From NCBI GenBank assembly GCA_030704615.1, contig CM060731.1, positions 27,898,001 through 27,962,000 on the forward strand: a DNA stretch of 64,000 nt, read 5' to 3'. The DNA is from Takakia lepidozioides. Its lineage: Eukaryota > Streptophyta > Takakiopsida > Takakiales > Takakiaceae. The translations under genes and the position numbers were made by a program. How positions within the stretch are numbered: position 1 is the first letter of the stretch; each line of letters opens with the position of its first letter. Below the pieces are notes generated by a model that was not told the origin of the DNA, ran no database searches, and worked only from the letters and a program-made list of their open reading frames with translations. Below, piece by piece: positions 34,736-46,925 of this stretch.

Positions 34736-35689
34736 ATTGCCAGGTCTTGTTAACATATGATTCACATGATAAATGCCAAGCTTAGTATCATTTAGATTTA
34801 CATGGCAATTTAGCTAGGATTATATGCATAATTTGAGTATTTAGTTATCTTTTCTTCTATATTTCATCACATTGTATCCATGCGACGAAGCATGCTGGAT
34901 TTGAAGAGATCTAGATACTAAACCAGCCAAAATGATTGGATTGTTGAACCCAGTTGGTTTTTCAAGTAAGATTGGTTGGTGGTCATGGGAGTCTTGAAAT
35001 AACCGTGTTTTCCACTGACAAACTAACTCCAGTTGAGCATGCAGTTAATATGCTATAGTTATCTCTGCTAATTCTGGAATAGATCTTGAGTATAAATAGG
35101 AAGAACTTGGAGAAATAACAGGTTGTTGTGTTCCTATGGTCGGGTAAAGAACTTTCACTAAATTATTTCATCTTTCATTCATATTCTTTGTCAAATTCCA
35201 ACGTGCATGAAAAATGTAATGTTGTATTTCAATTATAATCTTGAGTGTCAAAACAAATCGGAGATGTTCTCTATGTTTCAGGACTGACAAAGTCTATATG
35301 TATAACATATATATATTTGATACTCTTGGAATATAGAGAACATCTCCGATCTATGTTGACAAAGAACTTTGCGAAGTATTATAGTTGAGTTTTCTACTAA
35401 TCTTTGCTGGTTGACGATCAACAATGAAGTGATAGCTGAGGTAATTCAAGATGCGAGATAATAAGTTGGTTGAGTCTGTCCAAACTTTACATGTGGATTG
35501 TAATACTATTCTCAAGCAGAGTGACCTCTAGCATTAAGGACTTGAACATGCCTCAATGCAAAGTTTGACATTCATGTCACTTAACAATCAGGGTGAAGTC
35601 ATGGATCTTACAGGGATCGGGTCTGGAGGTTTTGTGACGGATGTGTGTATGGTAAACACATTTTTCAAAGATGCAGGTTCTCGAACAAA

Positions 35690-35790
35690 GAAGGTTCTTG
35701 AGATGGTGCATATAGATCATGCAATCATATGTCAACTGAATCTCATGGTGGTACAAAATATTTTTAAACCTTCATTGATGATTTTCTAAG
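35690..35790 (+). pseudogene. Copia integrase remnant
   Basis: Translation gives the integrase-type block STESHGGTKYF-TFIDDF with a TAA in place of one residue, preceded in another frame by KKVLEMVHID. This is the start of the integrase core, broken by at least one shift and one stop. Confidence 0.75.
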
Positions 35791-36596
35791 AATTTTTTTT
35801 TTATACAGTGGAAAACACGTTTGGGTTCCAAATGTTCAAAACTTTGGTGAACAAATCCCATATCCCATCCGTAGCCTTATCTACTATAGGTCATCAGCTA
35901 ATAGTTTAGCCTCCCTCACATTATTCGTAGCTAACAATCTAGCCTCCCTCAATACCCAAACTACAACTATAGCCTTATCTACTATATCATGATCAGCTAA
36001 TAGTGACCAAAATTAGATCATCAACATATAGTGTTATGATTATTGTGATCTCTGAAAAGAGTTTAAGATGATGGATCTGAAAAAAATCATTGTGATGTTG
36101 CACAAGCAGTTGGAGTTGTAAATCAGCAGAAGTATCTGAGCAATTGTAGATTATTTGTGGCTGCTCTAGCTAACAATACCATTTGCCAGCATAAACACAT
36201 AGCCAGATGTAGAACGTCAATTATCAACGTTACCAGCCCAATTTGCTTCACAATAACCATAAAGCTTTATGCTCTTGTAAGTATTATTTGAGATACACAT
36301 TTGTATCCATCAGTCCAATTTACCATTATCATTGTTCTTTCTCAAACACAGACCATAGTCCATTATGCCTATTAAGTAACGAAAATCCATTTTTACTGCA
36401 ACCCAATTGCCCAAGGTTAGCCACAAATTGGATCACGACCCCCACTGCTTGTGCAATATATTATCTTGTACAGACAATTGCATATATGAGGCTTCCCACA
36501 GCTCTGATAGAGGAATATATCTCGTTATCTCCAAGTTGTAGCATTTCTGGATACCATGGTTCGAGGAGGTGTCGCTCTCTCAAAGAGTCTAATTTT

Positions 36597-36770
36597 TAAT
36601 ACTCGCACAAAGCATATTGAGATTCATCATCATCTGGTACGAGAGAAGACCGAGGCATGAGTTATCAAATTGATATACCACAATACCAACAACATGGTTG
36701 CAAACGTATTGACAAAATGACTTAGTGCTGAAAAGCATTAACGCTTTCGAGGCTTGATGTGAGTAATTTA
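36597..36770 (+). pseudogene. Copia RNase H C-terminal remnant
   Basis: RTKHIEIHHHLVREK, a TGA, then NTNNMVANVLTK and EKH...RFRGLM match the end of Copia RNase H. It lies 30 bases upstream of the right LTR, as expected for the family. Confidence 0.8.
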
Positions 36771-36801
36771 ATGTTTAACTTGGTGACTCTTTGAATAAAG
36801 G

Positions 36802-37095
36802 TGTTAAAAATCAACTCCTTACCAACTTATTTCTATTCAGAATTATTATGATAGTCAACAACAATGATAAACCTTCATTAGTTTAAGTTAGCTTTAGTTA
36901 GCAGTGACTTAAGTTAGAGTACCAAAATAACAGTTGGAATAATTCAAATTGAGCATACAATTATGCTATAGTTATCTCAGCTATTCTGGAATAGATCTTG
37001 AGTTCAAATAGGGAATAACAACTTGTTGTGTTCCTATGGTTGGGTCAATAAAATTTCATTTTATGTTTCATCCTTATTGTCTGTCAAATTCCAGT
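36802..37095 (+). repeat. 3' LTR of the degenerate Copia element
   Basis: Starts TGTTAAAAATCAACTCCTTA and ends near TGTCAAATTCCAGT. It matches the two ends of the left LTR region (34272-34345 and about 34980-35200). Confidence 0.7.
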
Positions 37096-37259
37096 ATGTT
37101 AATTGTATTTATAATTAATCAATAGATCTATATCTTAAATGTCCAAAATATAGACAAGAGACAAAAATCCAACATTAAGAGTTTTGATATTTCATTAGCT
37201 ATTACTATCAATATATGCAAGGTTGTTTGTTTGTTTGTTTGTTTTGTTTTGTTTTGTAG

Positions 37260-37690
37260 CGTTGAGATCTCCCAAACCGCGGGCCCCAACCTTGGGGCTT
37301 GGTACCGTTGGAAAGCCCTCGATGAGGAGAGGTGCAACAACTTGGTCTCATAATTTTTGGACCTGTGGTGTGGGAGATATGGAATTTTCAAGTACTTTTG
37401 GTTGATGGAGATTCGTGAAAAAGAGCAAAGTGGGTTTTCCTGGAACAAGGATTAGCCCTTCATTTGTCTTTTTGTGCACGTGGATATAAATATAAATTGG
37501 GCTTTTTTAAAATACTGGCATTCACAATATTGTTTGTTGAGATCTCCAAAACACGGGGCCTCCGGCCACGATTTTAGTACTGTTGGAAAGCCCTCGATGA
37601 GTGGGGGTGCACCGACTTGGTTTCACAAAATCTGGACCTACGGGCCAAAGACTTATGGAATTATAAACAATTTTGGGCGCTGAAAATTCA
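37260..37690 (+). repeat. Two dispersed copies of a ~150-bp repeat
   Basis: Copies at 37260-37408 and 37536-37690 share GTTGAGATCTCC, GT(A)CCGTTGGAAAGCCCTCGATGAG-like sequence, GGTGCA(A/C)C-ACTTGGT and ATGGAATT. The first follows a GTTT microsatellite (37222-37258). Family unknown. Confidence 0.75.
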
Positions 37691-38226
37691 ACTAAATCAG
37701 GAAATTGCACTTGGTCTTAGATTTCACCTTCACACATGGGCCAACGGCAGAGGCTACCCTAGTTCATATTTACAATACATATATACTATCATATTATATT
37801 AGTAAATTGAAATGTGTTTACCACAAAACCAAAGAATTGAACTAGTCTCGAAGATTTGGCATACCATTGATTTCTGTCTGGTGGTTTTATCATAATTAAT
37901 ATCTAGAAGTAGTAACATTTACATTGAATGTGTGAAGAAACAAAAGAAATGAACAAAACAATACTAGAGCAAATTCGAAAAACAAAATTTCCTAAATTTA
38001 AATTTTCTGGGCAGCTTAAGAAAATGACGATGATGACGTGGCTGAAGAAAGCAAGAAAGTGCTATTAGAGCAGATTTGCACAAACAGAATTTCAAAATTC
38101 AGTTTTTTTTTTCCTGGGCAGCTTTAAGAAATGACGATGATGATGTGGCATGATGATGACGTGCCACTAGGGTACCCTATTCCTGCTCTACACTAAAGTT
38201 AGTTTGTGACCTTGAGTCGTCACTAG

Positions 38227-38474
38227 AATTTTATTATACATTTCAATACTACCACAATTTGTTACATTTGCTTTCTTATATCTAAGTAATAAATATATTT
38301 TGGCTTTGAAAATAGAGAGAGTAGACTCCGCCCAGAAATTTTATTATACAGTTCAATATTCCTACAATTTGTTACATTTTCTTTTTTATATCTAAGAAAT
38401 AAACATTTTATGGCTTTGAAAACAGAGAGTTAAAAAAAAAAAAAAAAAAACCCAGAGAGAGTAGACTCTGGCCA
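38227..38474 (+). repeat. 110-bp tandem duplication with poly-A
   Basis: 38227-38336 is repeated from 38337 with about 90 percent identity by eye. The second copy is broken near its end by an A-run of about 18 bases (38432-38450), after which the shared GAGAGAGTAGACTC returns. Confidence 0.8.
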
Positions 38475-38488
38475 AAGTTGGGTACGTA

Positions 38489-39223
38489 AAGGCCCACTTT
38501 ACACTAGGAGTCGAGGCCAACAAATCTTGAGGCCAAAGAAGAGAAAATATGGGTACAATTGCATCTTGGGCCGGCCTCAAGTAAGCACTAAAATATCATA
38601 TCTTAGGGGCGGCCCCTAATGTAAATCTCTTGGGGCCAAGTAGTAGTGTATAATGTTGAAGTTGGGGCCCAAGGAGGAGAGGAGAAGATTGGATCGTGCG
38701 GTGGAGAATGAAGAAAACAAATAGTATTATAGTGTGGGGGAGGTCGGCCCCAAGGAGACTTGGTGGCCCCTCAAACCATGAGGGCTCCTTTTCTGCCCTT
38801 GGGGCCCAAACTTATGTAGAATAAAATGTATTATTTCATTTCAGCCTGGACTGGGATGCTCACAAGGCCAACCGAGCGAAAGAGTTGACGGTTATGTGGA
38901 TGCAAATGGACCTTTAATTTTTTAGAAATTGGGTCCTTCCAACAGCACCTGAACGGATTTATATTACTAGAAATGTATGTATTATTGGATTTATTTTATT
39001 TTATTTTATTTTGGAAATTTTCCAAATATTTCGTCGGATTTGGTATGGTGTAAGGGTCGAGAGTAAGGGCCACTTTTTCACTTTACGGCTAGTACCCCTT
39101 TTGGAGGTCCTAAGTGTAAAGGTCTTGGGGCCAGCCTTAAGCTCTCGACCAATAGGATCGCTCCATTCCCCACGGCCCCTGGCCTCGACTCCTAGTGTAA
39201 AGCTCCTAGTGTAAAGCGGGCCT
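38489..39223. mobile_element. TIR element (MITE-like, ~735 bp)
   Basis: The left end AGGCCCACTTTACACTAGGA(GTCGAGGCC) at 38489-38517 is the inverse of the right end at about 39180-39223. The right end carries an extra internal 14-bp duplication, CTCCTAGTGTAAAG. Subterminal copies of the motif CTAA(T/G)GTAAA..CTTGGGGCC occur near 38612 and 39110. No transposase frame is seen. TAA flanks both ends. Confidence 0.7.
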
Positions 39224-39865
39224 AAGAGTCACTTCACCTTTCGGCTACCGCCTCCTTTCGAGGCTGAGCTTTGAAGATAGTAGTACATGCAATGTTTGGT
39301 GAGTATCATGATCAGTCTTTGTGATATCCATGGGTTTTACTTTCGTAATTATTTGACAGGATTGTACATTAGAATGATCACATCTGTCCACAGGGCAAAA
39401 TGCACATGAATACATGATCTTTAGTATTTGTCTATTGAAGATCTAGCTGAATCTCCTCCCCATCCAAGTCTATATGACTTTTTAGTCTATCAGTCAAGGT
39501 GTGGTGGACGATTGTGATAAGGATTTGAGTTAAAAAGAATCCGCTTTATATCTTCTGTGGTAGTGCATCTCATGGACATTTTGCTCCACGGTCTACTCTG
39601 GACAGTCCATTGGACTGTCCAAAAGGCTGCCGGGTCCACTCTGGAGGCACCGACAAGTGAGCAGATTTGACGGAGTCTGTAGCAAGATGTCAACCGAGAT
39701 ATCCTTGGTGACGTGCTGAAAAGATTTCTCTGTAGAACAAAAATCGACCAAGATATAGTTCCCCAGCTTGTATCGGTATGGTCTTCGTCATCAGCTCAAG
39801 TTGAGATTACAATTGGAGAGAGAGAGAGAGAGAGAAGAAAAGTGAGAAAAGAGATTTGTGTCCCA
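39224..39865. other. Spacer downstream of YSL copy 2
   Basis: No gene recognised. Contains a GA microsatellite (39815-39836) just downstream of the YSL stop codon. The 3' end of the YSL transcript must lie here. Confidence 0.5.
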
Positions 39866-42800
39866 TCAACGATTGGCCAGAGATGATGTTGCAAGGAAGT
39901 TCATGCAGATGGGAGGACTCACTTTGATGAGAGCAAGAAAGGCAGATGGCACTGTCCACAGGCCATCCCCACAAATCAAGCCTGAAGCCACCGCTGAGGC
40001 AAATGTATCAGACTGCTTCTGATTGCGCTTTTGCCAGGTGAAAAGTATCACAGAGCCTATCGCCATGTCTATGGCGAAGTAAACTCCGAGGTAGAAGGGA
40101 ATAGCCATAGCCATGGGGATAGGAATGAACTGGGCATATCGACGAGGGGTCGCATCTCTTGCAACGTTGACCACAATGGCGCCCAGAAAAAACCCATAAC
40201 AGATGTGGAGGCAGTGCTTGGGGAGGGAGGAGAATCCTTGTGTGCCGAGGACAGCTATTGCTCTAAAGATTGTTGCGTTTGGTGCCTTATACTCTCCGTC
40301 TGGATTTCCTATGTCAAAAGCTGTCCAAAAAAGCCAGAACGTGAGAGGGGCAATCACACACCCCAGAATTGTTCCCACCAGCTGGCTTATGAACATTGAC
40401 CTTGGGGAACAGTGTGTGAGATATCCTGTCTTGAAATTCTGCAGTTGGAGCACAATATCGATGTCAAACCGACATAGAGGAAAGCAAACAGTTGAGCACT
40501 AAGGACTATTTGAACCAGCCGCACAATCTACTGGTACCAAGTTCACTGCAGGCAGAGTGTGTGCAGTCCAGCATTTGACCTGCTAACCATGCTGTGACAT
40601 CCACAGGGAGAGAGAGAAAGACACTCGAGAATCATGGCAGTTGGGATGCTGTAAGAGATGGCATTGAAGGGGGAGACAAGACGCTTGCCTGCATTAAATC
40701 TGAAGCAGCGAGGACAATCGTCATCATGACACCTGCTGTCCCAAGTCCTGCAATGACACCCCCATGGGAACCAGCCCATGACGCAAAGATGAAGAGACCC
40801 ACTTTGCCATAAGTGGTCACCATACTCCAATCAGTGAGACCAGCACCATAAGCATTACAGAATGCCAAAATGGGGGCGACACAATATGAAATAAGAACAT
40901 AGTACCACTTCACTTGTGTGAATATCTGGGGAACTACCCCAGTGGCTATTGCTGCCAGCCCCACATAACCAGCAACTGCAGCCCAAGTGGGTATATGGTC
41001 CTTGAGAAAGAGCTCAGTTCTCTTCTTCTCATCAGCAGACACAACAGCTTCTGGAAGTCCTGCAATGGATGGAGAAGAGTCTCGACTGTAAGAGACGAAG
41101 ACTACATTGAGGAACTACATCACATTCTGACAAAATTGGGACTGCATTGCACCAAAGCTCATTTTCTTAGGAGTTGCAAAGCAGGAAGCAGATCCTTGTC
41201 CACTTTAATTGTTCTCTTCACTCTCCTGCACTCCCTGTGGTTGACAAATTGACTTGATAAATTGAAGGAAACTGAGGTTGCTTACCGGATACAGTTCCAA
41301 CCACAGGCAATTGTTGTGCATTTTTGTGGTGGAGATAGATGGAGTTGAGACTGATGTATGTTAGCTTCACCACATTGTAGATCCCGTCTCCAAGAATAAG
41401 GGCAATTGCCACAAAAACCTGTGATCACCCTTGTCAACATTCACAAAGGACGAAGAGAAAGAAGTGCCTAACTAATTAGACTTGACGTAATTTGCTAGCC
41501 TTCCGCTTCTGGGCCCACTCCACTTAAGTTTTTGATAGAGCAGATGGGTGCATAAGAGAGTTGAGAGGAGAACAATCCAGGGTCACTAATCACTGCTGAA
41601 AGCTCACTCCAGTGATAGCCAGAGAAAATACCAGCTCACAACAGAGCCTTTTGTGGGGTTCGCACCCACCAGGGTGTAGCTTATCAGCTTCAGGTATAAA
41701 CTTGTTTACCTGCAACAGCCATTAAGGCGCTCACAGAGGCACTTGTCCGCGTGCAAACTCGACATCCCAGTTGCAGAGTTATTGATTTTAGTCTTATAGC
41801 CCTGTTTAGCACAAAAATGACATGCTTGGGGATGTTTGGGCACGGGAGGCTTCAGCCCGTTACTCTGGGCTGCGTGCGCGAGAGAGAAAGAGTAATCATA
41901 TACATGGGAGGTCCATAGGACCCAAACGAGAATGACCAAATCAAATTCAAAGAACTAATTGAGACAAAGCAAAATCATATAGAGAGGTGGGAGCAGAAAC
42001 CAAAAAAAACTTCAGCCTCTCCAAGTCTTCTCTATAATCAATGCCAACTAGTCCCAATGGCTCACGCATTGGGTTGCTTTGACAAAGAGGAATGCAAGAG
42101 GTAAAATTACTTAATAGATTGTCCTTGCTGTATCGTTTTGTGGTCACAACTTCACTCCAACTCAAAGCACCAATGGGGAAGTGGGGGAGGAACATCATAC
42201 TCATCCATCTGTCATTGGTGCAGCCTTGTGGTCATATACCCTGCACTCCGTTTCCAGAGAGAGGAGTAAATGGCCATTCGCTGTGGGTATTGGATGTGAC
42301 ATAACCTTGGAAGAATGGTCCCTGTGAGATAATTGAGCTATTTCTAGATCCTTTATTCACCAGGATACAAAACTCAGAAAGGCCTATGAAAAAACAGCAC
42401 AGCAAGGCAACCTTACCCGGTAGCCATTGATGCCGCTAAAGTCGTATGGTTTGAGGTTCTGTGGAAACCAGTTGCCGGTCTGATTCTCAATTAGAGGCCA
42501 CATGAGGCCCCATGAAATAATGCCTCCCAACAACACAGACCAGGATACAATGTGGGGGCAGATCATGCCTATTCCGAGATAGGGCAACGCAAAGTCAAAG
42601 TAGAATCTGTTTGTTGAACACATGCAACCTGGAGTTGTGTTAGTCAAGGTCCAATCTCATTCCTCTCCAGTCTCTGTTGGCATGGGAATCAACAAGTTGC
42701 TTTCTAGTGTCAGGTCATTGCATCCTTTACATCAACACTCAATCGACGCTGTCATGGGAAAGATGAGGGCTCACAAATGCTGCGCTATGTGCTGCTAAGT

Positions 42801-45473
42801 TTGGCTTTCACTCCACAACTGGCCGAGGAGGATTTTTGTCCTTCTGGAACTATGCACTAAAAGATATGGCCATAGCCAACATCCACAACGATTGCTCAGT
42901 GAGAACATCCACTTATGAAAGTTTCCAAAAGCACACTCTGAAATTCTGGAGCTTTTGACTATCTTTGTAAATGCAAGGAAAGGGGGAGTGGACGAGCTGA
43001 AATTCCCCAGACATTTGATGTTCATCAACTGGCCATTCATGTCATCACCCAGCTATGATTGTCTAGATGATGCCATTCATGGTTCTCTAGACAGCTCTAG
43101 TTTAAACAAGAAACAGGTAGCAATGGAAAGAGCAACAGCAAGTGAGAGGAGCTTGCATTAAAGAGAAAACACCTACCTGTTCTGGAAGGCCTTCAATCCA
43201 AGGGAAGGAAAGTTGTCAAAGCCACAGCCCTCACCAACCCCTCCATAGAACCATTTGAAAAAGCTCCATAGGAAACTGATGGTGAAGTACTTCGTCAAGC
43301 AATTCACTTGCTTTCTGTGGAAAAGGACCCCCAGACCAGTCAGTACCATCCTTCCATCCCTTTTGTTGTTGTCTCAATCAAAGTTTCTAAGGGTAGGAGG
43401 TGAGTACTTTGCTTGTGTAGCACCCTTGGGAGTGTGGAAGCTGTTGATGAGAGCACCTGTGGCGGTGCCACTGGGATATGTGAGGTTGTACTCAAGAATC
43501 AATATCTGCATTGCATGTCACTACAGATCAGTGCCTCTCTCTCTCCCTCTCTCTCTCACACACACCTACACACAGACTTTTTTTTACCAGTGAAGAGTTC
43601 ACATGGTAGCAAGGAAGCTGGGGGTGGGATTCTGAAAAGATAGTATATCTGGTCAAAGCTCAAGGTAGCAATTTCCGCATGACAGCAATTCAAATAGGTG
43701 AACTAGATATTCCTAGCTCAAGCTCTTCCCGCAGGCTGAATACATAAACAAACCTCTGACAACACCCACTGCAGAGAAGCCAGACGCAAGATCTACTCTC
43801 TTTCTTTCTCACGCACACTTAGACGCACCTTGCGGAGAGGTAAGAGGGCGACAACACCAACCAGACTAATGACAAGAAGGAAGGGAATAATCCTTCCCAA
43901 ACTAAGCTCATAGACATCATCAGGGCTGTTTCCAGGTCGCCCTCGCAAATTCTCATAGCTTTGGCGATCCATCGCCAATAGATAAGAGCTGAACCCCCCT
44001 GCACTCATGCCCACAGCAAGTCAGTGAGCAATTTCTGCCCAGTCAACGCCAGAACTTTCGTGGGCTCCTTTGGGTATCTCACCCGGCAATCTTTACATTG
44101 TCAAGGTAGGATCTAGAAGCTCCATACAGGAATTATAGAGCTTTCCTTTTGGGCTGCTTGTTGCCCGAGTCTCTCTTTCTTGTTTCTTACCTCCTCTTGT
44201 CCCGTCATGATAAGCTCAAACTCCACATCACACATCCCTCTTGAATGATTTATCACACCAAGAGCACTAGAAGGCTGGGCCATGGATCAGAGTCTCCGTG
44301 CAGGAAGAATCGGTTGCTGTTGCTCTCTTTTCTGGCTGAAATAATTGGACAGCTCAAATCGCCTCAGTCGCTGCCAGCCCAGTGTTAGCTTGGCACGCAG
44401 GCTTGCTCGACATCAAAGATAACGGGAATCCTGGCGCCCTTTTTTTCCAACAGGTTCTCACCGGGACTTTCAGACTCGGCTGGCACACACTCTAGATCGA
44501 GACAGGCAAACTACTTCCCAATCTACGTGAAAATAAAATTTTCTCCAGCTTGCACCATGCAAGAGGTGGAGACGCAACATCAGTCCATTTTCTCCTTCGC
44601 TGCTTATTATGAGACAAGAAGGAGATACTACAGGTCTGTTGTCTCTTCAGAGACTGCTCCTTGCAGAGGCATTTAACTAGTTTGTAAAGACTCGAATATA
44701 AGCTTGGCAGCTGACGGCCTTCACGAGGCGCTCTATCTTCGTGCGTCGACAAATAGTCCTAGTGATTTTAAGACTTTCAATTTTCATGTTTGTTAAGCAT
44801 TCGTGGCCTCTAGGGTTTATGGGGCTCAAAGTGGACGTTACATATGTTCCTTTTCTTACCCGACTTCCTTCTCTCTTCGCAAACAACTGCCCTCAATCCA
44901 AAAGCCGGAATCCTTACCACTGAACGCAAGGTTGCTGCATGCAACCACGCAGGTCTGAATGACAGTATTCTCTTGGCGTGTGAATGGCTTGTCCAACAGA
45001 CCAGCTTTCTCAAGCACGCCCGTCCAGGACTTCATAATGAAAAATCCCAAGAGACCCGCCGCGATGTTGAAGGAAGGGATGATGCCCACAGTGAACGCAA
45101 GCTTATGGATGACGATGCAAAACACAGCACCTAAGATAGTGGACGTAAATATTGCTCGAAATGTAATCTGATCCTGCCATTTAGGAACCGCAATGTCTTC
45201 ATAGAGAGCTTCCACGCCCAATTCCTCAGGACCCGGTGACCCTCTCTCCGTCAATGGACTACCTTTGATGCTACTGAGGACGTGATCGTCAAAGCGGAAT
45301 ACCAACCCATCGTAGTTCTCCTTGTATGGCATTAAGCTGCTTGGGCTTGGAGGTATTTCCTCCTCTAGTACTTGTCGTAAGGCACCTGTCTCCTTCACTA
45401 CATCAAATGAGAAGCTCGAACTGTCACCCCCACTGGTATCAGTTTCTGAAGTCTCCATCCCACTGCTTTTCAT
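39866..45473 (-). CDS. Yellow Stripe-Like (YSL) metal-chelate transporter, copy 2
   Basis: Eight exons on the minus strand: 45473-44918, 43998-43829, 43505-43408, 43314-43177, 42606-42417, 41418-41286, 41059-40689, 40438-39866; phases fit and give 742 residues. The open frame extends upstream of 45473 to about 45617 without an ATG, so 45473 is the most likely start. An acidic, serine-rich N terminus precedes the OPT/YSL membrane domain, with [63 protein letters not shown] and ASGLICGDG. Exons 3, 4 and 5 (98, 138, 190 nt) equal those of copy 1. The intron between exons 7 and 8 is absent in copy 1 and appears to be of GC-AG type (CAG|GCAAGC). Role as in copy 1: metal-nicotianamine transport. 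Metal specificity is unknown. Confidence 0.94.
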
Positions 45474-46779
45474 GCAAGGCTTGCGATAGGAGCCCGGCTT
45501 TGGACTGACCCAAAGACCTTTTCTGCTCTCTCTCCCTTGGACAGCTTGTGCCGACCTTTCAGTGTTCAGCTCTTGCTTCCCCCATGATACATGGGCACCC
45601 CTACAGTATGCAGACAACGCCTTCAGAACGCATCCTTCTTCTATCCCAGCTTATTGCTCAATCATGTCAGGTTCTGTATCAGACTACATTGGACCATACG
45701 ACTCATCACCGACTCTCCTTCTGTCTAGCTTCTCCCTCTCATTCCCACCCAACGGTAGACCCTCGCTCTTTCCCAGTAATCAAGCCGTTGCTAATTCAGC
45801 TAGAACGCGGTCCAGAAGATTCGACTACAATCTCCACACGGCCTGCGAAGACCTCTCGTTGCGGGAGCTGAGAGGGAGAGATCCACAACAAGATGGGCAG
45901 CCGTCAGACTAAAGCATAATATCAGGTGACAGAGACAACTACTAAATTCCAACAGCACAGTTCTCGACATACAGAATACTGGGGGGCCACCTTCTGCCAG
46001 GCTCCACGTGACACATCTGCCACCATGCCCAGACCATGCAGTTCGCAAACACACACACATACACACACACACTGCTCTCACTGCCCACAAGCTTGGCACA
46101 AGAGCAACAACACCTGACAACCAGCAAGCGGCGTCCCCCTGAATGCGCCATGAATCAATCCATATAAAATAGTGAAGGCCAATGGAGCAACTTGGTGGTC
46201 AAGCGTTGTGTGCAATAATCACTGACGCCATGCATGCAAATAGGACGTGTTATTGCTTTGCCATACCCGCAGTCAGTGCTCCACACGGTACAGTCCGGTA
46301 CACTTAATAACAACTGTTTCTTGTTTGTGCGTGCTGGCCTACTTAATTCTTCTGATTTTGTTGGGTGGAGCCTGGGACTTGGTGCCCAACGTCTGAACTG
46401 TGTGCAGGCTACTTACCTGCCTCGCAGAGAATGTCAGCGTCCACCACAGCAGCCTACCAACACATGGAAATGTGCTTCCATACCCCACACTTGTTTTTTG
46501 TGGGAGCAACCAAAATGAAACGAATGCATGGGCTCCCGAGTAAGCGTTTGTGATGCGAGCTCGCGAGGAGATGGGCATGTCAGACTCCAAATGCAACAAA
46601 CGGTGGGTCTTCAAGGCTGCCAAGACTTCTTTGTATCTGCCTTGCCTCCCTCAGCAGCCTACAAAAAATTCCATCATTAGGTCATTTTAGATACATATTT
46701 ATGCTCTTTGACAGTGTTTATTCAATTAGTATTTTTATACGTGTCTCATTGCACTTTCACCCCAAACAGCAGGGATCTC
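45474..46779. other. Upstream region of YSL copy 2
   Basis: Should contain the 5' leader and promoter of the YSL gene. A CA microsatellite lies at 46049-46073. Open frames on both strands show no domain. Confidence 0.45.
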
Positions 46780-46925
46780 TCTTTATGTGGTGGTGATGGA
46801 TGTAATGGGTTAGAGGGTTAGAACACATGTCAGTGCTCACACACATCATTCACGGCTTTGAACCCACAACCTGTTGTTTGACCATCTTGTTGCATAACCA
46901 CTGTGCGGTATATATGGCTTCTGCT
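46780..46925 (-). mobile_element. tRNA-like SINE unit
   Basis: On the minus strand a box-A-like CCGCACAGTGGTTATGCA lies near 46908-46891 and a box B GGGTTCAAAGCC at 46865-46854, with spacing typical of a tRNA. It lies between the YSL gene and the phosphatase gene. Confidence 0.5.

Larger units (their letters stand above)
34272..37095 (+). mobile_element. Degenerate Copia LTR retrotransposon with both LTRs
   Basis: LTR-like ends share ATCAACTCC(T/C)(C/T)ACCAACTTA, CTGGAATAGATCTTGAGT, TTGTTGTGTTCCTATGG and TGTCAAATTCCA. The right LTR is 36802-37095. The left LTR runs from 34272 to about 35200 and is enlarged by roughly 640 bp of other sequence. Between them lie integrase remnants near 35690-35790 (ESHGGTKYF then TFIDDF, with a stop between) and RNase H end remnants at 36597-36765 (TKHIEI-HHLVREK, NTNNMVANVLTK). 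Many stops show it is long dead. Confidence 0.8.
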
